Below are positions 61,894-64,000 of a stretch of DNA of 64,000 bases, in pieces; the stretch's first letter is position 1; each line of letters opens with the position of its first letter. The translations under genes were made by a program, and so were the position numbers. This DNA comes from SCN-70-22 sp046327755 (GTDB lineage Bacteria > Gemmatimonadota > Gemmatimonadetes > Gemmatimonadales > Gemmatimonadaceae), in contig JAXLXW010000007.1 of the NCBI GenBank assembly GCA_046327755.1, positions 62,001-126,000 of the forward strand. The letters run 5' to 3'. Below the pieces are notes generated by a model. It made no database searches. It was not told the origin of the DNA and saw only the letters and a program-made list of their open reading frames with translations.

Positions 61894-62295
61894 ATGAACG
61901 CCGCCGAGCGTCACGACTTCGCCGTTCGATACACCGCCGCCTGGTGCAGCCAGGACCCCGAATCGGTCGCCGCCTTCTACACCCCCGACGGCGTCATTGC
62001 GATCAATGGTGGCACACCGAGCGTCGGGCGCGCCGCGGTCGCCGAGTCGGCGCGCGGCTTCATGACGGCATTCCCCGATCTCGTCGTCGAACTGGACGGG
62101 CTCGAGATCGACGGGGAACGCGCCGTGTACCGCTGGACGCTGCACGGCACCAACACCGGCCCCGGGGGGACTGGGCGGTGCGTGCGCGTGAGCGGGTCGG
62201 AGACGTGGACCTTCGGTGCCGGCGGGCTCGTGGCCGATTCGACCGGCACCTTCGACGTGGCGGACTACGAGCGGCAGCTACGCGGCGAGGGGTAG
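61894..62295 (+). CDS. SnoaL/NTF2-like small protein
   Basis: 133 residues from ATG 61894; longer in-frame codons upstream are antisense to the sortilin-like gene and were rejected. Pattern of a nuclear-transport-factor-2 fold: FAVRYTAAWCSQDPESVAAFY, PDGVIAINGG, GRAAVAESARGFMTAFPDL and VYRWTLHGTNTGPGGTG. SnoaL-like members include polyketide cyclases and many uncharacterised ester-cyclase-like proteins; function here is open. Cytoplasmic. Divergent from the sortilin-like gene and convergent with the DUF885 gene three bases away. Confidence 0.85.
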   Translation: MNAAERHDFAVRYTAAWCSQDPESVAAFYTPDGVIAINGGTPSVGRAAVAESARGFMTAFPDLVVELDGLEIDGERAVYRWTLHGTNTGPGGTGRCVRVSGSETWTFGAGGLVADSTGTFDVADYERQLRGEG

Positions 62296-62298
62296 CTG

Positions 62299-64000
62299 CT
62301 ACTGCACCGCCTTGCTCGCCATCGGCGGGTTCTTCCCCCCGTCGGCGATGAACTGCTTCATGCGCGCCTCCAGCACCGGGAGCGGGACCGAGCCTAACGC
62401 GAGGATGGCGTCGTGGAAGGCGCGCTGGTCGAACTTGTCCCCCAGCGCCGCCTCGGCCTCGCGCCGGTGCCGGCGGATCTGCATCTCCCCCAGCTTGTAG
62501 GACAGCGCCTGCCCCGGCCACGCGATGTAGCGGTCGATTTCCGTCGTCACTTCGTGCTCGGAGAGCGGGGCGTTGTCCTTGAGGAAGTCGATCGCCTGCT
62601 GGCGCGTCCACCCAAACTTGTGGATGCCGGTGTCGATCACCAGGCGGGAGGCGCGCCACATCTCGTATGTCAGGCGCCCGAAGTCCTCGTACGGCGTCTC
62701 GTAGATCCCCATCACCGTCCCGAGCCACTCGGTGTAGAGCCCCCACCCCTCGCCGTAACCGCTGAAGTACGTCTGGTTGCGGAACTCGGGGCGCGGCGGC
62801 CCTTCCAGCGCCAGCGCCGCCTGGAACGAATGTCCCGGCGTGCACTCGTGCAGCGTGAGCGGCGGGATGGTGTAGAGCGGGCGCGCCGGGAGGTTGTACG
62901 TGTTCATCATGCACGCATCCAGGCCACCACGCCCGCCGGTGTAGATCGGCGCCAGCTCCGGCGGGACGGGGACGATCCCGTGGCGATAGCGTGGGAGGTA
63001 GCCGATCGTCTCCTTGAGCTTGAAGTCGGCCTTCTTCGCAATGTAGGCCGAGTAGGCGAGCAGCTCGCGCGGCGTCTTGGCGTAGAATTGCGGATCGGTG
63101 CGGAGGAACTGGAAGAACTCGGCCATCGATCCGGTGAAGCCGGTCTTCGCCTTCACCGCTTCCATCTCGGCGCGGATGCGCGCGACTTCGGCCTTCCCCT
63201 GCTCGTGGATCTGCTCCGCGGTGAGCGTGAGCGTCGTGTACTCCTCGATCTGCGACTGGTAGAACGCCTCGCCGTCGGGGAGCGACGTGGCGGCGAGCGT
63301 GGTGCGTGCCTTGGCGAGGTACTCCTCGCGCATGAAGGTGAGGAGTGTGGCGTAGGCCGGCGCGACAAGGTCGCGAATCACCTGCTGTGCCTCGTTGCGC
63401 AGCGCGGCGCGCGTCGAGTCGGGAATCGTCGGCGGAAGCTGCGCGAAGGGGACGTAGAGCGGGTTGGTGGTATCTGCCTTCGTGTAGGGGACGATCGTGA
63501 GGTCGCGCCCCTCGACCGCCACGCGCGGAACGGTGTACCCGCGCGCCAACCCGGCGCGCATGTTCACCGTCTGGTCGGCGAAGTAGCGCGGCACGTCGCG
63601 CAGCCGCGTGAGGAACTTGCGATAGTCCTCGACGCGCGCGAAGCCGCGGCGCGGGGTGAACTCGCTCCAGAAGAAGGTGTCGCTGTTGAACGGCGCCTCG
63701 TACGTCTTGAAGCGCACGTCGTTGGCCAGCGCCTTCACCGAGGTGTGGAAGACCGCGGCGTTGATCTGCTCTTCAGGCGAGAGGCGCCCGAAGGGGATCG
63801 AGTCGTATTGGGCGAGCACCCGCGTCCAGTACGCGAGCCGCGCCGCTTGCGCCTGGGCGTCGACGCGCGGGAAGGTGTCCTTCCCCCGCCCAAACTCCTG
63901 CTGCCGCCACTCCCACTCCGCCGTGTACAGCTTGCGGAGCCGAGCATCCGCCGTGCCGCGCGCCACCTGCGCGTGCGCGAGCACAGGAGCGAGCACGAGT
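62299..64000 (-). CDS. DUF885 metallohydrolase-like protein, N-terminus cut by window edge
   Basis: The frame is open to the right edge. The visible part begins inside a signal peptide (LVLAPVLAHAQ), so only a few residues are missing; a GTG at 63996 is probably an internal Val. About 565 residues are present. DUF885 signatures: YTIPPLTLHECTPGHSFQAAL with an HExxxGH metal motif, then GYGEGWGLYTEWLG and IDRYIAWPGQALSYKLGE. Related proteins are M3-like gluzincin-type peptidases or esterases, poorly characterised. Exported. Confidence 0.85.
   Translation of the reverse strand, partial: LVLAPVLAHAQVARGTADARLRKLYTAEWEWRQQEFGRGKDTFPRVDAQAQAARLAYWTRVLAQYDSIPFGRLSPEEQINAAVFHTSVKALANDVRFKTYEAPFNSDTFFWSEFTPRRGFARVEDYRKFLTRLRDVPRYFADQTVNMRAGLARGYTVPRVAVEGRDLTIVPYTKADTTNPLYVPFAQLPPTIPDSTRAALRNEAQQVIRDLVAPAYATLLTFMREEYLAKARTTLAATSLPDGEAFYQSQIEEYTTLTLTAEQIHEQGKAEVARIRAEMEAVKAKTGFTGSMAEFFQFLRTDPQFYAKTPRELLAYSAYIAKKADFKLKETIGYLPRYRHGIVPVPPELAPIYTGGRGGLDACMMNTYNLPARPLYTIPPLTLHECTPGHSFQAALALEGPPRPEFRNQTYFSGYGEGWGLYTEWLGTVMGIYETPYEDFGRLTYEMWRASRLVIDTGIHKFGWTRQQAIDFLKDNAPLSEHEVTTEIDRYIAWPGQALSYKLGEMQIRRHRREAEAALGDKFDQRAFHDAILALGSVPLPVLEARMKQFIADGGKNPPMASKAVQ

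Noticed and set aside
63994..63996. GTG at 63996 as the start of the DUF885 gene
   Set aside because: It falls inside the hydrophobic core of a signal peptide; the true start should lie beyond the window.
1..64000. tRNA, rRNA, riboswitch or insertion-sequence genes
   Set aside because: No cloverleaf, rRNA signature, known aptamer pattern, transposase or terminal inverted repeats were recognised on either strand; small non-coding RNAs cannot be excluded by eye.

Overview
The window is high-GC DNA (about 70% by eye). Its gene families are typical of a soil Gemmatimonadota-type bacterium: an Oar-like TonB receptor with a carboxypeptidase-regulatory domain, two giant sortilin/BNR-type propeller proteins, a DUF5916 outer-membrane protein, a PknB kinase fused to TolB-like and TPR modules, several Sec-exported serine hydrolases and S9 peptidases, and many lipoproteins. 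The phylum assignment is inferred from gene content only. I saw no rRNA, tRNA, CRISPR array, prophage or transposase, so this looks like ordinary chromosome rich in secreted proteins.

Layout. 1-6.7 kb: truncated Big_1-type Ig lipoprotein, penicillin-binding-like serine hydrolase, exported DinB-like protein and double-VOC protein (all minus), then a PHB-depolymerase-like esterase (plus). 6.8-16 kb: sortilin-like propeller protein, poly-glycine lipoprotein, DUF1801 protein with a lysine-rich tail, propeller lipoprotein (minus), nine-domain Big_2 lipoprotein. 16-22.4 kb: TonB receptor translationally coupled to a glucoamylase/GH144-like enzyme (minus), and a cyanophycinase fused to a degenerate beta-lactamase-like domain (plus). 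22.7-25 kb: three lipoproteins with poly-glycine tracts. 25-33.6 kb: HAD phosphatase, DUF5916 protein, APC permease, GNAT plus small membrane protein, and a large protein resembling the dimethylformamidase large subunit behind a propeller. 33.6-44.6 kb: kinase, TerB-DUF697 protein, M28 peptidase, SDR, S9 peptidase plus GH29 fucosidase pair, class A beta-lactamase. 44.6-52.5 kb: MaoC and AMP-ligase genes lying upstream of the beta-lactamase, flavin oxidase, Tat lipoprotein intradiol dioxygenase converging on an MFS carrier, second S9 peptidase. 52.8-64 kb: quinohaemoprotein dehydrogenase overlapping a serine hydrolase, GNAT, NIPSNAP, a TonB plug remnant, a second sortilin-like protein, SnoaL-like protein and a truncated DUF885 protein.

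Together the genes describe an exported scavenging lifestyle: polymer and peptide hydrolysis in the periplasm or outside the cell, TonB-dependent uptake, and PQQ/haem oxidation. The signals that ordinary annotation does not explain are (i) a strongly over-represented octamer CGTTAGGC/GCCTAACG (25 exact copies), which accounts for nearly all TTA leucine codons I noticed; (ii) a modular lipobox + LLAKG-like + poly-glycine N-terminus fused to unrelated small domains; and (iii) the cyanophycinase/pseudo-beta-lactamase fusion.
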